Origin: Acidimicrobiia bacterium
GTDB taxonomy: Bacteria > Actinomycetota > Acidimicrobiia > Acidimicrobiales > AC-14
Direction: 5' to 3'
DNA length: 33,971 bases
NCBI GenBank assembly: GCA_023265025.1
Contig: JAHFUP010000059.1
Span: 1 to 33,971, forward strand
In this document: positions 32,473 through 33,971 of the stretch, in pieces
Layout of the letters: every line of letters starts with the position of its first letter
Position numbering within the stretch: the first letter of the stretch is position 1
Position numbers and translations under genes: made by a program
Notes under the pieces: generated by a model
Told to the model about the DNA's origin: nothing
Database searches by the model: none
What the model saw: only the letters and a program-made list of their open reading frames with translations

Positions 32473-33679
32473 TCATGCCGCGCTCGCCGGCGCGTGGCCA
32501 TGGCGGGGGTGACGGGGATCGGTTGGTGGGACGAAGGCCCGTTTGCCCCGCCCGTCGACGAGCTGCCACCCGTCCAGGCTCTTGAGGTCGTGATGATGGC
32601 CGCATAACCGGTCGAGCAGGTCGAAGATCGTCATGTGGCTGGTGGCCCACTCCACCCGGTGGTCGGTCTCCAGCCACGTCGAGGCCGAACAGCCCTCGGC
32701 CGCACAGCTCGGGTACAGCCACTCCAGAGCTGTCTGCTGGCGGGCGGTGGCCCGCCAGCCCAGATGGGCCACGCCCACCACCGCCTCCCCGTCGGTCACC
32801 ACCGCAGCGAGGAACGGATCGCCTGAGTCGAGCAGTTCCCGCACCGCGGAGACGGCCACCGGCCCGAAGCCGGCGATCTCACACACCTCGCCCTCCATCA
32901 CCCGCCCCCGCAGCAGCGCCGGCAGGTCGATACGGACGATCGTCTTGGCCCCTGAGCGCGCCGGCCGCGACGCCGGCGCGCACACCGCCTCAGCCAGAGC
33001 ATCGGCGGCGTAGGCCTCGGAGCGCCCTTCGGAGCGGGCCCTGCGGAACAGCCGGTCCCGCAGAGGCAGCAGGGCGGCCATGATCGCGGCCCCGACTTCA
33101 GGGTTGTCGCGCATACGGAGGTTCCAGCCACCCTCGGCGTCACCCCAGGTGCGCAGGAACCGCTCGGCGTGGATCTTGGCCCGCCGGGCCTCGGGGTCGG
33201 GCAGCGCCGCGGCCTTCACCCGACTGCACTCCTCCCGCAGCTCGGCCAGCGACGACGTCGCCGCCTTGGCCAACAGCCGCTCACCCACGCCGGCGTCACC
33301 GCCGGCGGCATCGGCCACCGCGGCGGCCTGCTGCGCCGACAAGGAACCAGCACGAGCCGCAGCGTCCACCGCCGGCAACTTCCCCAGCCGGCGGGCGGTG
33401 GCGATGGTCTCCGATGCCTGGCCCACCGACGTCCCCGTCGAGCGGGCCAGGTGGTGGGCCGCCGACCGCTCACCGGCCCGCTTCCAGGCACCGCCATCGG
33501 CCGCCCCGGGCCGCAGCCAGCCCCTTCACCGTCGCCGCCATCCGCTCGATGGCCGCCGCCTCGGCGACAGCAAGACCCGCTGCCTCAGCACTCAACAACG
33601 AGGCGTCGAACCCGGCCGCGTAGCGACCCATCGCATCCCGCAACTCCGCCAACCGCTCGCACATCGGCGCCATCTCCAT
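32473..33679 (-). pseudogene. DUF222/HNH endonuclease family protein, interrupted by a one-base frameshift
   Basis: The N-terminal part from ATG 33679 reads MCERLAELRDAMGRYAAGFD, ASLLSAEAAGLAVAEAAAIE, RMAATVKGLAAARG and then loses sense, stopping at 33470. The adjacent frame gives ADGGAWKRAGERSAAHHLAR, STGTSVGQASETIATARRLG and continues to 32473. Removing one G from the run at 33504-33507 joins them as AARAADGGAW, the expected text of the DUF222 region. The HNH nuclease domain is intact at the end: CAAEGC, WLETDHRVEWATSHMTIFDL, LDRLCGHHHDLKSLDGWQLV. Total would be about 400 residues, normal for this actinobacterial family, which is often multicopy and of uncertain function. ATG 33426 could start the second part alone. 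True mutation or assembly error cannot be separated. Confidence 0.82.
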
Positions 33680-33804
33680 CAAAGTGGAGGCCGGACCAGG
33701 GTGGGAGGAGACGTCGCCCACGAACGTATGTTCCCAGATTAGCCCGTCCAACGAGCAGGCGCAAGACCAAAGGTAAGAAACATCGAACCCTCGGAAGCTC
33801 GGCC

Positions 33805-33971
33805 GTGGCGGGTCCGGCAACGTGGCCGGCGTCGGCGGCGGCGTCGACCTTTCGGCCCGGGGAGGACGGCGAAATCGCAGTGGTGTTCGGCGCCTCCCGG
33901 TGCGACGGCGAACCCGGGAGCGCGCTCCCGCCCGGTCGCTACGGGTTGCGGGTCGTCCTTACTTCTGCGGG
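33805..33971 (+). CDS. Unidentified open frame running off the right edge
   Basis: From GTG 33805 the frame runs to the window end without a stop: VAGPATWPASAAASTFRPGE, then DGEIAVVFGASRCDGEPGSA and LPPGRYGLRVVLTSA. The last 35 residues look protein-like (strand, turn, LPPGRYGLRVVL as in secreted beta-rich domains), but no family is recognised and the true start may lie further upstream in the same frame. A 14-bp GC palindrome GGGAGCGCGCTCCC lies within it. Confidence 0.3.
   Translation, partial: MAGPATWPASAAASTFRPGEDGEIAVVFGASRCDGEPGSALPPGRYGLRVVLTSA

Overview
The window is high-GC DNA with codon use strongly biased to G/C in third position and frequent GTG/TTG starts. The gene content suggests an actinobacterium, possibly Acidimicrobiia-like: histidine-kinase/LuxR-type two-component pair, DUF222-HNH protein, DinB/DUF664 protein, DUF1501/DUF1800 pair and DUF4184 protein. 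This assignment is inference from gene content, not from a marker gene. No rRNA, tRNA, CRISPR array or recognisable insertion sequence was seen.

Layout. 1-6.8 kb is a patchwork of single genes: a conserved hypothetical protein cut by the left edge, a frameshifted DUF4184 membrane protein, a calcineurin-like phosphoesterase lipoprotein, a DUF1028 protein, a DinB protein, a short secreted protein, a methyltransferase and an NMT1-like substrate-binding protein interrupted by an in-frame TGA. 6.9-11 kb carries a peptide/nickel-type ABC importer (lipoprotein and two permeases, no ATPases) followed by a SnoaL-like protein. 11.0-11.8 kb holds a gene remnant and two small tandem genes that could be a toxin-antitoxin pair. 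11.9-15.1 kb holds selD, which reads through a TGA codon at the catalytic position (selenocysteine 17) with a strong hairpin just after it. Divergent from selD is a decayed phosphonate-type ABC transporter (truncated ATPase, double permease with an internal deletion), then a DUF1059 protein. 15.2-17.8 kb is a DUF1800/DUF1501 export pair.

17.9-23.2 kb is a four-gene operon on the minus strand: histidine kinase, response regulator, ABC ATPase and FtsX/MacB-type permease. Two near-identical 50-bp palindromic elements, in the same orientation, sit just outside its two ends. 23.4-26.5 kb has a methyltransferase translationally coupled to a glycine-rich repeat membrane protein, and, on the other strand, a two-gene unit of a membrane-anchored TIR protein and an OmpA-type lipoprotein. 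26.6-32.2 kb is a VOC protein and a complete histidine-degradation set (hutH, hutU, hutI, hutG), tightly packed and partly overlapping, with two hairpins between hutI and hutG, one of which covers the hutG start codon. The right end has a DUF222-HNH gene with a one-base frameshift and an unidentified open frame running off the edge.

Several genes are broken by one base or one stop codon (DUF4184, NMT1-like protein, DUF222-HNH). These could be real pseudogenes or consensus errors in the assembly; the sequence alone cannot decide. The most noteworthy points are the selenocysteine SelD with its decayed transporter, the palindromes bracketing the two-component/ABC operon, and the TIR-OmpA envelope pair.
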